Part shown: positions 1 to 7,642 of the stretch, piece after piece
Numbering within the stretch: position 1 is the first letter of the stretch
How the letters are laid out: every line of letters begins with the position of its first letter
NCBI GenBank assembly: GCA_025765595.1
Contig: JAIVFH010000502.1
Span: 1-16,889, forward strand
DNA: 16,889 nucleotides
Reading direction: 5' to 3'
Origin: Obelidium mucronatum
Lineage: Eukaryota > Chytridiomycota > Chytridiomycetes > Chytridiales > Chytriomycetaceae
The notes under the pieces: model-generated
What the model was told of the DNA's origin: nothing
The model's input: only the letters and a program-made list of their open reading frames with translations
The model's database searches: none
Position numbers and translations under genes: made by a program

Positions 1-814
1 TCCACTGTTTCCCAATGATTTCCTGGACAGTCGCGTTGTGAGAGCTGAGTCCGCAGGTACTCAAAACAGTGTCTGTCTTTTTTCGCTTGCAGCCAGAGAT
101 GATGCACTCATTCTTCAGCTGGGCATGCGATGAGCAGAACAATATGTTCACACCAAGAATAGGCAACACACAGCCAGGCACAGAACACAAGAGATGTCCC
201 ATGACTTTCCCATCCATTACACTGCCAGAGATTGCAGGTTGCTTGTAAACCTGTCATGTTAAGGGGGAGTTTGAGGGGGTTGAAGGCCAATTCCTTGTAG
301 TTCTATTTATAGAAAAAATGTTCCTACTTTGTTAAAATGGTTTGAGGGTTAAGAAGGGGGTTATTAATAGTTCTATTTTTAGAAAATGGACACGTTCAAG
401 CTGTTGCTTCGCCAATTAAAGGAAAATTGACTTGGAAACCAAAGTAACTCCAGACAACACAACTGTCTCAAGAAGAGTTTTTTGACCTGAGTAATCATGT
501 TTTACTTATTTAATTTTCTAGCTGCTGTCATGTCATGCTTGTCCACCTGAAAACCAGAATAAGTGTTTGTCTAATTGATTTCATCAACTAACACAAATTG
601 AGTCAAAGCCGGATTAATGCCTAGTAAGCAGTAAGGATTGCAGGCAGACTCATGATGAGAATCAGTCTGCTTTTGGCATGTTTGACATCTTCTGGTTAAA
701 TTTGTAAACAAAGACGACAGTCTCTTTTAATTTTCTGGCAATCAAAATAGAAATTCTGACTTATCGCAAACACCCCTAGAAAGAAAATTTGTGCTTACAA
801 GTTTTGTAATCCCA
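1..814. other. No gene recognised; small repeats only
   Basis: I see no convincing coding region here. The only reading frames are short and low in complexity. The KDZ transposase catalytic domain, which would be expected beyond the neighbouring CxC5 gene on the minus strand, is not visible, so that gene seems to stop short. The stretch holds a near-duplicate block at about 250-390 and a 7-bp hairpin (arms 644-650 and 664-670) whose loop contains a second small palindrome (CTCAT-G-ATGAG). Confidence 0.5.
267..388. repeat. Imperfect direct repeat, ~70 bp period
   Basis: The motif TAGTTCTATTTATAGAAAA near 298-316 recurs as TAGTTCTATTTTTAGAAAA near 368-386. Both copies are preceded by a GTTTGAGGG... 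G-rich segment (about 268 and 341). This is two imperfect tandem units of roughly 70 bp, in non-coding sequence. No function is apparent. Confidence 0.55.
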
Positions 815-2003
815 TTAAGTCCTAATTTCTCTGGAGTTGCAACCTGCACTGCGAAGAAGCAAAGTGACTGAGCGTATGTCTCTAGTTTCCTTTCCGTTGT
901 AAAACTGGTGGCACCCGTCGCAGCGGTGACACCACTTCTTGCTAAAGTAGTCAGTCATGAAGGTAACGTATTCCCCGCATTGCGGGTCTGATGTCATGAA
1001 TAGAATCACCTGTTTTTGGTAAGTATGGACCCAGAAATAGGGAGTTGTTCCACAAATGTGTTGTTTTGGGGGCCCAGGAAGGTCTGAAGTGAGTGTACCG
1101 CATATGTTCATAGTCATCATTGGCAAGGATCTTGGAGATGTACTGCTGCAGTAATAGCATGTGATACACGTAAAATCCACGTTTGAAGATCACTGCGCTG
1201 TCTGGATCAGGCACTTTGATGGTTGGGAAGGCCAGTGAATATGTGCGCTGCTCACGATACAGCTTCACCCTATGTGTGAGGCATGAGTAAATAAGCAATT
1301 TAGTATTTACCATGGAAGAAAATACCAACAGAAGGCCAGATGGCAGGTGCTTTAGCCAGAGATCCGCAAAAGGTATGGTGACGTAGTACTGCTCATTGAT
1401 CTTGAGGAACCCAACTGACAGGATTGTTTCAAGCGGATACATCTCTTCGCTCATGTACGCGACAGAATCCACATTGTACCACATGCAGCATTTAGAGCAG
1501 TTGCCCTTGAACAGCAACGCATGGTATGGGCCTTCCATCCCCAACACCACTACTTGTGTGCTGCTGAAAGTCAAGTTTTTGGTGCACCTGTGGCATTGCG
1601 AGAATGGAGCCACAAGGACAGATGGCTGGACAGGTTTCCAGTGATTGACCGCGTCCATGCCTGGGCACTGGAATACTCTGCCAGCCTAGGTAAATACTTT
1701 TTCATTGGTCAAGGAAAACTGCTTGGAGATGTGATCACAGATGGCCCTCATGCGGTTGTTGTTGTCATATAGTTTGACTGCAGACTTGTACCTATGTAGG
1801 AATGGCTTGACTTTCCGCCACTCGTTGGCCAGCACAACTACCGCTCTTGCTTCATCTATGAAGGACATGTTGGTTATTTTTACTTTTGTTGTTCTGTGCA
1901 TTCCAGAATGCCACCATTCTTTGCAACTCATTTTTGATAAGTTTGCGTTCAGCCTGATGGGGAAAACCAACTGATCGCAATCAACGCAACGCTGTAAGTC
2001 CAA
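815..2003 (-). CDS. CxC5/CxC6-like cysteine-cluster protein associated with KDZ transposases (partial)
   Basis: The minus strand has three joined reading blocks: 2003-1686, 1658-951 and 1180-815. The first block starts after a possible acceptor (TTACAG) and has CVDC at its head. It may splice to the second through a 30-nt GT...AG gap (GTATTT...TTCCAG), which removes an in-frame TAG and keeps the frame. The second block holds QCHRC...VVVLGMEGPYHALLFKGNCSKCCMWYN, in pieces: a CxxC pair, a hydrophobic VVVLG strand, then NCSKC and a tyrosine-rich stretch. From memory this is the layout of the CxC5 cluster found next to fungal KDZ transposases. The third block, in another frame, has WCHRCDGCHQFYN, like the start of a CxC6 cluster; the splice joining it is unclear. 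No ATG starts the gene and no catalytic domain follows. It is either a partial exon set or a decayed fragment. Its first ~490 nt lie in the left inverted-repeat arm. Confidence 0.5.
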
Positions 2004-2581
2004 TATATTGGCAATAAAGAATCCTTTAATTGTGTCAGAGGGTTTTTCTTTATTGCATGCGCTTTGATACTTGGTGATATCACTCTCTCTTTGATTCCAC
2101 TGTGGCCTGCCTCGCCCTTTCCATCTTCACCCTAATTACTTGTTTCCCTTGCAGCCTTTTTGCAATGCCTGGTTTTGCATCTTTTGCTGCTGCCACTCTT
2201 CTAGCATCACCCCGCACTGCCCAACTTGACACCATCTCAGCCACCACATCCCTCATCAAACCTGCAATTGCTATACCAGTTAGCAAGTCCCCTTCCAACT
2301 CTTGACAACCACCATTGTTGCCCTTAAAGATAGTAGTGCGGTAATAAAACCAAACCATATAGTAGTGGTTTTTTTTTTTTTTGGTTTGATGTGGATGTAT
2401 TTTGTAATAAACACCTTGCCGAACTACCATTCCTCCCCCATTCCTGAAGCAGTATGATAAGACCCGACTCCACATTCTGGCTTGTAGGCACAGTTAGCGC
2501 CCCAACCCCTTTGCAGACCTCCCGTCTACTTCCACCCATAACGTCTCCCCCCTCCCATCCCCCAGCTCACCAGGAGCTTCC
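1517..2581. repeat. Left arm of a ~1,065 bp inverted repeat
   Basis: This arm is the reverse complement of 4405-5469. Bases pair without any gap along the whole length: position i pairs with 6986-i, checked at 1536/5450, at the 14-nt T/A run (2369-2382 with 4604-4617) and at 2581/4405. The 131-aa ORFs carried by the two arms (2080-2475 and 4511-4906) are identical. The one clear inner difference is in the ORF near 2527 (Arg versus Gly). The outer 17 bp (1517-1533) fade, with mismatches. The near-identity points to a recent duplication or to gene conversion. Confidence 0.93.
2080..2475 (-). CDS. 131-aa ORF of unknown function in the left arm
   Basis: The ORF starts at an ATG and codes for a basic protein with a KKKK run from the poly-T tract, an aromatic patch (YYMVWFYY) and an Arg/Lys/Ala-rich C-terminal half. 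It lies upstream of the CxC5-like gene on the same strand, so it could be an earlier exon: a GTATCA donor after its stop and the TTACAG acceptor at about 2004 would frame an intron of ~85 nt. I recognise no family, and the poly-A-derived lysines argue for caution. An exact copy is at 4511-4906. Confidence 0.3.
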   Translation of the reverse strand: MWSRVLSYCFRNGGGMVVRQGVYYKIHPHQTKKKKNHYYMVWFYYRTTIFKGNNGGCQELEGDLLTGIAIAGLMRDVVAEMVSSWAVRGDARRVAAAKDAKPGIAKRLQGKQVIRVKMERARQATVESKRE

Positions 2582-2787
2582 CATTCTTTGCAACTCATTT
2601 TTGATAAGTTTGCGTTCAGCCTGATGGGGAAAACCAACTGATCGCAATCAACGCAATGCTGTAAGTCCAATATATTGGCAATAAAGAATCCTTTAATTGT
2701 GTCAGAGGGTTTTTCTTTATTGCATGCGCTTTGATACTTGGTGATATCACTCTCTCTTTGATTCCACTTTGGCCTGCCTCGCCCTTT
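2581..2787. repeat. Third, directly repeated copy of part of the arm (207 bp)
   Basis: 2581-2787 repeats 1914-2120 of the left arm in the same orientation (offset 667) with only two differences seen, at 2657 (T for C) and 2769 (T for G). It starts exactly where the left arm ends, sharing the CC at the junction, and ends at CCCTTT, where LINE sequence begins. In the right arm the same stretch is present in inverse orientation. It therefore marks a rearrangement joint and is not a simple tandem repeat. Confidence 0.9.
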
Positions 2788-3220
2788 TGTGAAGGGTCAC
2801 AGTGGCGAAATAGGAAATGAGCAAGCTGACAAGGACGCCAATAAAGGCCGCATGGCCCCACTGCTGACACAGAACATGCATGCCCAGTCAGGTGTTCAAT
2901 TCATCCTTAAAGCCAATGGGAATATAATTGAAGGTGCATATAGAAACAACCTCAAAGAAATTACCAAGGTTGCTGCACACCTGGAATGGATTGACCAACC
3001 AAAACACAAGCACATCAAAGAGGTCCAAGACTTAGTTGACTTGGGACTCACCTTCACTGTAATCCAATGTGGGCACAAGACAACCTCACTGTTCACCAGT
3101 GAAAAACTTAGCCACTACCGGAAATACCTGATAAATGCGACACACAGACAGCTACCAACACAAAAGGAGATGAGACGAAGACACCAAGACCTATACCCAG
3201 ATGGATGCTCTGCCCAGTAA
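2786..3220 (+). pseudogene. LINE RNase H C-terminal part and following linker
   Basis: The reading frame opens with F-VKGHSGEIGNEQADKDANKG, which carries the classic end of an RNase H fold: the H of KGHSG, then GNE, then the AD whose aspartate is a catalytic ligand. RNase H removes the RNA strand of the RNA/DNA hybrid during retrotransposition. About 105 residues later comes the RQLPTQKEMRRRHQDLYPDG segment, common in fungal LINEs just before a CxxC zinc motif. The first ~900 residues of the ORF2 protein (endonuclease, reverse transcriptase, first half of RNase H) are missing. The frame ends in TAA at 3218-3220, where the element seems to shift to the next frame. Confidence 0.75.
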
Positions 3221-3659
3221 CACAGGAAATCAGAGAAGGAATCATGACCAACTTCATTGAAACACTGAGTACGAAAATTGAAGAGCAACCCAACAGCCCT
3301 GAGGAAGTCGGGTCAAGGTTGCCAACCAAGAACAACCTGGAAGGGAAAATGGAAAAAGAGGATAACCTTACCCAGGAAAAATCAGACAAAACCTAGGAAA
3401 ATGGTTCCGAAACTGGATGCGACAACCACTAACACAGCAAACAGAGGAAGAGGAAGATACAATGAACATGAAGACAGATAAATTCACATTTGAACAGGTT
3501 GCAGGATATGGCCTAATACCGGAAGTAACACATGAATGCATCAAAAGATGTGGAGTCCAGAAGACTGAAAGTATAAGGAGAATTATAATACAGACCTGGA
3601 AGAACCTAAGATACGAAGTAAAGGAAAAAAAGGAAGTACCGCAGCGAAAGGACAATTGA
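3205..3659 (+). pseudogene. LINE C-terminal region, frames 2 and 3 of the broken ORF
   Basis: Overlapping the end of the RNase H block, the frame from 3205 reads LCPVTQEIREGIMTNF and runs to 3396. In related elements this follows a CxxC and ends in a histidine/cysteine pair that is absent here. A third frame (3417-3659) continues with FTFEQVAGYGLIPEVTHEC and a TWKNLRYEV segment that resembles the W-K-x-R-C-E motif near the end of Glomeromycotina LINE proteins. The frame jumps are consistent with indel decay. Assignment rests on order and resemblance, from memory. Confidence 0.5.
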
Positions 3660-4116
3660 ATTTGAACTCTCATGTGGAATCACCAAAAAAGCCAAGGCAA
3701 GGAGGAAGGAGAAAGGCTCCACTAAAGAGGGGTTTAGGAACAAAACCACAGAAAACAATGGAACAAGGACAACCAAAAACACAAAAATCAAAAACGGAAC
3801 AATATGCCAACTATGTGAAGGAGAAATAAACCCAACCGGGAAACACGAATGCTCAGGAAGAATGGGGAGAATCAAAAAGGAGATCAAAGCTCTAATTGAA
3901 GACCAAAAAGGAATTAAGAAAATACAACCCGGCTGGACCTCAACATCGAGTAGATACATGAATGCATTCACAAAAAATGAAGAGTTCGAATACACCCAGA
4001 AACCAGAAAACAAGGCCAGAAAACAGAGTACACCAGAAACCCAAAGAGCACAAGAAAGGAGAAGAAAAGAAAAGAGGAAACTAGAAGCTTTGAGGACAGA
4101 GCGTTCAAAGAACTAA
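3640..4116 (+). pseudogene. LINE C-terminal tail with a CCHC zinc-knuckle-like motif
   Basis: A frame open to 4116 continues the element. It includes FELSCGITKKAKARRKEKG, a Lys/Arg-rich stretch, and then ICQLC...GKHECSG, a C-x2-C-x9-H-x2-C arrangement that could bind zinc and nucleic acid. A charged, probably helical tail rich in E, K and R follows. The likely shift from the preceding frame is near the A7 run at about 3625. It codes for the end of the LINE protein or a lineage-specific extension. A further frame (4128-4400) goes on into low-complexity G-rich sequence and may be the last part or UTR. Confidence 0.5.
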
Positions 4117-4298
4117 GAAAAGGAAAAATGACACTGGACCAAATAAGCCAAGAGATAGCGGAGGAGAGGCAAAGACTGGGAATACCTGACGAGCTCAAGG
4201 AAGAGGAACTGTCACGCCCAAGCCACAGGAAACCAACCACAGGAACAAGCCCAAGCCCAACGCGAGGGGAGACCCGAGGAACAACCAACTGCCAAGGG

Positions 4299-4345
4299 GG
4301 AGAGGGAACGGGGGAGGGAACGGGGGAGGAGGGGAGGCGGGATGG
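4299..4345. repeat. G-rich short tandem repeat
   Basis: A purine-only tract repeats GGGAACGGGGGA about twice and then runs into GGAGGGGAGGCGGG. Four or more G-runs close together could form a G-quadruplex. It lies near the 3' end of the LINE fragment, where some LINEs carry G-rich 3' UTR tracts. Confidence 0.6.
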
Positions 4346-4404
4346 GGGCTCTCTTTTTCCCCACAGGGGTTTTTTAATGAGGCCCCCGGAAGGTCTCTAA
4401 ATGC

Positions 4405-5469
4405 GGAAGCTCCTGGTGAGCTGGGGGATGGGAGGGGGGAGACGTTATGGGTGGAAGTGGACGGGAGGTCTGCAAAGGGGTTGGGGCGCTAACTGTGCCT
4501 ACAAGCCAGAATGTGGAGTCGGGTCTTATCATACTGCTTCAGGAATGGGGGAGGAATGGTAGTTCGGCAAGGTGTTTATTACAAAATACATCCACATCAA
4601 ACCAAAAAAAAAAAAAACCACTACTATATGGTTTGGTTTTATTACCGCACTACTATCTTTAAGGGCAACAATGGTGGTTGTCAAGAGTTGGAAGGGGACT
4701 TGCTAACTGGTATAGCAATTGCAGGTTTGATGAGGGATGTGGTGGCTGAGATGGTGTCAAGTTGGGCAGTGCGGGGTGATGCTAGAAGAGTGGCAGCAGC
4801 AAAAGATGCAAAACCAGGCATTGCAAAAAGGCTGCAAGGGAAACAAGTAATTAGGGTGAAGATGGAAAGGGCGAGGCAGGCCACAGTGGAATCAAAGAGA
4901 GAGTGATATCACCAAGTATCAAAGCGCATGCAATAAAGAAAAACCCTCTGACACAATTAAAGGATTCTTTATTGCCAATATATTGGACTTACAGCGTTGC
5001 GTTGATTGCGATCAGTTGGTTTTCCCCATCAGGCTGAACGCAAACTTATCAAAAATGAGTTGCAAAGAATGGTGGCATTCTGGAATGCACAGAACAACAA
5101 AAGTAAAAATAACCAACATGTCCTTCATAGATGAAGCAAGAGCGGTAGTTGTGCTGGCCAACGAGTGGCGGAAAGTCAAGCCATTCCTACATAGGTACAA
5201 GTCTGCAGTCAAACTATATGACAACAACAACCGCATGAGGGCCATCTGTGATCACATCTCCAAGCAGTTTTCCTTGACCAATGAAAAAGTATTTACCTAG
5301 GCTGGCAGAGTATTCCAGTGCCCAGGCATGGACGCGGTCAATCACTGGAAACCTGTCCAGCCATCTGTCCTTGTGGCTCCATTCTCGCAATGCCACAGGT
5401 GCACCAAAAACTTGACTTTCAGCAGCACACAAGTAGTGGTGTTGGGGATGGAAGGCCTATACCAAGCGT
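4405..5469. repeat. Right arm of the ~1,065 bp inverted repeat
   Basis: Reverse complement of 1517-2581 without gaps. It is a second copy of the promoter-side part of the CxC5-like gene, now on the plus strand. The identity ends at about 5452, followed by ~17 bp of partial match. Inside each arm is a perfect 11-bp hairpin, GCAATAAAGAA (4930-4940) with TTCTTTATTGC (4965-4975); it also occurs in the 207-bp copy. Confidence 0.93.
4511..4906 (+). CDS. 131-aa ORF of unknown function in the right arm
   Basis: Identical at the protein level to the ORF at 2080-2475, on the opposite strand. It sits upstream of the right CxC5-like copy in the same orientation, so any exon role proposed for the left copy would apply here too. 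No family recognised. Confidence 0.3.
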   Translation: MWSRVLSYCFRNGGGMVVRQGVYYKIHPHQTKKKKNHYYMVWFYYRTTIFKGNNGGCQELEGDLLTGIAIAGLMRDVVAEMVSSWAVRGDARRVAAAKDAKPGIAKRLQGKQVIRVKMERARQATVESKRE

Positions 5470-5819
5470 TCAACACATACTGGCCGTCTGACGAGAACGC
5501 AGAGAACACAAAGGACTGTTGGAGGCACATGAAACTCATGTTGCAAGCTCCATGTTTGGAAATAAAGTTTAAGAATTCTCTCCAAAATCTCTCTAGTGTC
5601 CACAACGATCAGCTCACCTGTCTACAGAACCAGCACCGCTTCCAGTCCCTCTACAACAGATTAAGAAGTCTTATTACTCAACATCTGTTAAATTTTCCTG
5701 TAACAATTAGTCAGGGAACCCTTAAAAAGCCGGAACGTTCAAGCATTTACTGTTACACAAGCACCTCAGCCGCTACTACCAAAGCCGCTACAGCTTCTAA
5801 CTCTACTACAAACATCTAA
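4983..5819 (+). pseudogene. Truncated second copy of the CxC5-like gene, fused to foreign sequence
   Basis: Block 4983-5300 and the first ~43 codons of block 5328-5819 match the left copy. They include the CVDC head, the same 30-nt GT...AG gap with TAG, and the QCHRC pair. After GMEG the protein changes: the second cysteine pair (NCSKC) and everything after are replaced by ~115 unrelated residues. These have a Gln/Asn/Leu-rich helical part and a final Ser/Thr/Ala-rich part, ending at 5819. The cysteine cluster is incomplete, so zinc binding is unlikely. The new C-terminus is not recognised; it may come from the leader of the downstream Gag element. Confidence 0.5.
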
Positions 5820-5942
5820 ATCTACTTATTAAAACCAGTTTATTCTGCTACAACAACTACAACTTTCTACTACTTGAAACACTTGAAACTCAACTAACCC
5901 CCAACTACTACGCCTCAAAATTTTTTCTGACGTCAACTAAAA

Positions 5943-7415
5943 ATGACAACCAACAACAACTTGAAAACAACTTTTACGCTTGATCATGATAACATCAGCG
6001 ATTTCCACCGGTGGGTTGATGACAGTGTTGCAGCCCAACACAACGTTCTCCACACCATTCGTCTCGATCCAGAATCCCATGATGATAATATCAACAACTA
6101 CTTGGTCCCTTACGGTCCAAATGGCGCTATTACTGATTATCCACAGTTACTTGAACTTGCAGTCTGGGATAACCACGAAGACCCGAATGATCCATGGGTT
6201 CTTCAGCTGACCAATGTCCCAAATACTTGTCCAGGGTCTTACGCGAACAACAAGATGATGCAACGTATCATCAAGTGGAATATTTCCGCTGCCCTATTGA
6301 ACATATGTCAGCAAAACACCAAATGTGCACGTACCTGGATTCAAAACCTCCAGACATACTACAACGCACAGACTAGGACCGATACAAAGGAAACCATCAA
6401 AGAGTGGATTACACTTCAACATCTGTTGCATGAATCAATTAGTGAATACTACAACCGATTCTCAAATATTCTTACCAAGATGCGTGCTGATCCAACCAAT
6501 GCCGCATTCTGTCCATTCGTCAATCTCACTGAAGTTATTAATCATGTCATTGACGCACTCTACAAACAATCTTTTGGTCATCAAATTCAAAGAATCAAAA
6601 GTCTTGAAATTACAAACCTCAGTGATCTCTTGAAAGAACTCTTGGAGACTGAGAAGATGATCGGCTTCAAACCAAAGAAGACCGCAACTGACTTTGCCTT
6701 GCTCCTTGGAAGTGGACAACCCAACGGAAGCAGCAACTTTAACTCCAATGGGACTGGGCGAGGAGATTTCCGTGGGCGTGGTAGAGGCCGTGGTCGCGGA
6801 AGTTACAACAACGCGAGCGGTCGCCCCAGACCTTATCCAGCTCAGAACACCCAGTGGAACCGTGGAGGCGGGAACTCTAATAGGGGAGGATACGTTAACC
6901 AGGGAAGACAATTTCCTGTTAATAGTAACCAACCCACTCACCGCTTACACGCCTTAGAGTTTACAACTCAACAACCTCCAAGTCCTTGCAAAACTTGCGG
7001 GGGCAATCACTTTCACGTTCAATGCTTCAAGTCCCAGGACTATGCATTCAACGCGCTACTCCCATTCCCTCAGGGGAAGCCGCTGCTGCCACCAAACAGG
7101 ATCCGCAACAACATAGTCAAACACCCGTTGATCCAGCACCTGCTTTCGAAACCGCAAAATGCATTGTTCAACGCTCCTTTCGACAACTATCAATGGCAGC
7201 AGCCCGTATACTACCAACAGCAATCACTGATGGTCCCACAACAACAACTTCCACCACCGCCTGCTGCTCAACAACAACCTACAGTATCATTCCAGCAGCA
7301 ACCTACAGTTATCAATGATCAGCAAACCATAAATACTATAAATACCCAGGCAAATAACTTAACTTCTGGGTCTGGTACTATGGTCCCTGCGGGTTTTTAC
7401 CGGGGCCAGCACTAA
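5943..7415 (+). CDS. Retrotransposon Gag polyprotein, 490 aa
   Basis: The N-terminal ~240 residues form a helical capsid-like domain; the WITLQHLLHESISEYYNRF segment matches the UBN2/Gag pattern of Ty1/copia-type capsids. Residues ~270-300 are an RG-rich box (GRGDFRGRGRGRGRG), a nucleic-acid binding region. At residue 349 a zinc knuckle follows, CKTCGGNHFHVQC. Its spacing is C-x2-C-x3-H-x4-C, one residue shorter than the usual CCHC. The last ~100 residues are Gln/Pro-rich. Gag packages element RNA into cytoplasmic particles. The frame is intact, with ATG after a stop-rich leader, so the gene may still be expressed. No protease, integrase, RT or RNase H follows before the opposite-strand gene at 7602, so the element is truncated or is a Gag-only, possibly domesticated gene. 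No LTR pair was found. Confidence 0.72.
   Translation: MTTNNNLKTTFTLDHDNISDFHRWVDDSVAAQHNVLHTIRLDPESHDDNINNYLVPYGPNGAITDYPQLLELAVWDNHEDPNDPWVLQLTNVPNTCPGSYANNKMMQRIIKWNISAALLNICQQNTKCARTWIQNLQTYYNAQTRTDTKETIKEWITLQHLLHESISEYYNRFSNILTKMRADPTNAAFCPFVNLTEVINHVIDALYKQSFGHQIQRIKSLEITNLSDLLKELLETEKMIGFKPKKTATDFALLLGSGQPNGSSNFNSNGTGRGDFRGRGRGRGRGSYNNASGRPRPYPAQNTQWNRGGGNSNRGGYVNQGRQFPVNSNQPTHRLHALEFTTQQPPSPCKTCGGNHFHVQCFKSQDYAFNALLPFPQGKPLLPPNRIRNNIVKHPLIQHLLSKPQNALFNAPFDNYQWQQPVYYQQQSLMVPQQQLPPPPAAQQQPTVSFQQQPTVINDQQTINTINTQANNLTSGSGTMVPAGFYRGQH
7391..7397 (+). promoter_or_regulatory. Possible -1 ribosomal frameshift heptamer GGGTTTT
   Basis: The Gag frame reads GCG GGT TTT TAC here, so the heptamer G-GGT-TTT is exactly in the X-XXY-YYZ register required for -1 slippage, six codons before the Gag stop. 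Slippage would enter a frame that stays open to 7642. The match is by sequence only. The 3' stimulatory structure was not shown. Confidence 0.35.
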
Positions 7416-7642
7416 GTTGGCCGAAAGATGGACTTGAAGTTGACGCGCCACCTATAACTCAAGTCATCAATACATCAGCGTCACATCAAATGGAAGAAGA
7501 CGAAAATCAAATACCTTCAACTACTACTGCTACCACTAAGAAGAAGCGACGGAAAGATAAAGCGACTTTATTGAAGATAACTTTTATCTTCGTTTTAACA
7601 ATCACAACACAAGCATCAGCACAAAAAGTAAACCGAGAGTAA
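7397..7642 (+). CDS. Open -1 frame after Gag, ~81 codons (remnant of pol start?)
   Basis: This frame has no ATG of its own near its start and would be reached by -1 frameshifting at 7391-7397. It codes for an acidic stretch, a Thr run, a basic cluster (KKKRRK) and a hydrophobic ~17-residue segment ending ASA, which reads like a signal peptide or membrane anchor. It then stops. No protease or other pol motif is present. The last 41 nt overlap the 3' end of the minus-strand gene at 7602-8464, and its polyadenylation region (AATAAA in antisense near 7570) also lies inside this frame. Part of it may therefore be non-element sequence read by chance. Confidence 0.3.
   Translation, partial: LPGPALSWPKDGLEVDAPPITQVINTSASHQMEEDENQIPSTTTATTKKKRRKDKATLLKITFIFVLTITTQASAQKVNRE
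7573..7591. terminator. Perfect 8-bp hairpin in the 3' UTR of the minus-strand gene
   Basis: GAAGATAA-CTT-TTATCTTC forms an 8-bp stem with a 3-nt loop. Read on the minus strand it lies just after the stop codon of the secreted-protein gene and just before AATAAA, so it belongs to that gene's 3' UTR. It may help 3'-end formation. This role is inferred. Confidence 0.45.

Larger units (their letters stand above)
2786..4404 (+). mobile_element. 5'-truncated LINE (non-LTR retrotransposon) 3' end
   Basis: The fragment begins inside the RNase H domain and runs through the long C-terminal tail typical of LINEs in Glomeromycotina and related fungi. At least two or three frame changes interrupt it (about 3205-3220, 3397-3417, 3640-3660 and 4116-4128), so it is dead. 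The plus strand is strongly A-rich, as LINE 3' ends often are. The 5' junction is with the 207-bp repeat and the 3' junction is at the start of the right arm (4405). No poly-A tail or target-site duplication is obvious. The two ends are set by the flanking repeats, so part of 4300-4404 could belong to something else. Confidence 0.75.

Noticed and set aside
951..1180. A single continuous frame linking the CxC5 and CxC6 pieces.
   Set aside because: The two lie in different frames, and none of the splice pairs I tried (for example a donor at 1098 or 1030) was clearly better than the others.
4405..4660. Right-arm inner sequence as the LINE 3' UTR.
   Set aside because: The 14-nt A run at 4604-4617 is internal and present in both arms, so it is part of the repeat rather than a LINE tail.
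1517..5469. A composite DNA transposon with the 1-kb arms as its terminal repeats.
   Set aside because: The arms carry parts of a gene that runs past the left outer edge, no target-site duplication flanks them, and no transposase lies between them.
5517..5660. A short LTR bounded by TGTTGG... and ...CAACA ahead of the Gag gene.
   Set aside because: The bounds are frequent words, no primer-binding site follows, and no matching 3' copy is in the window.
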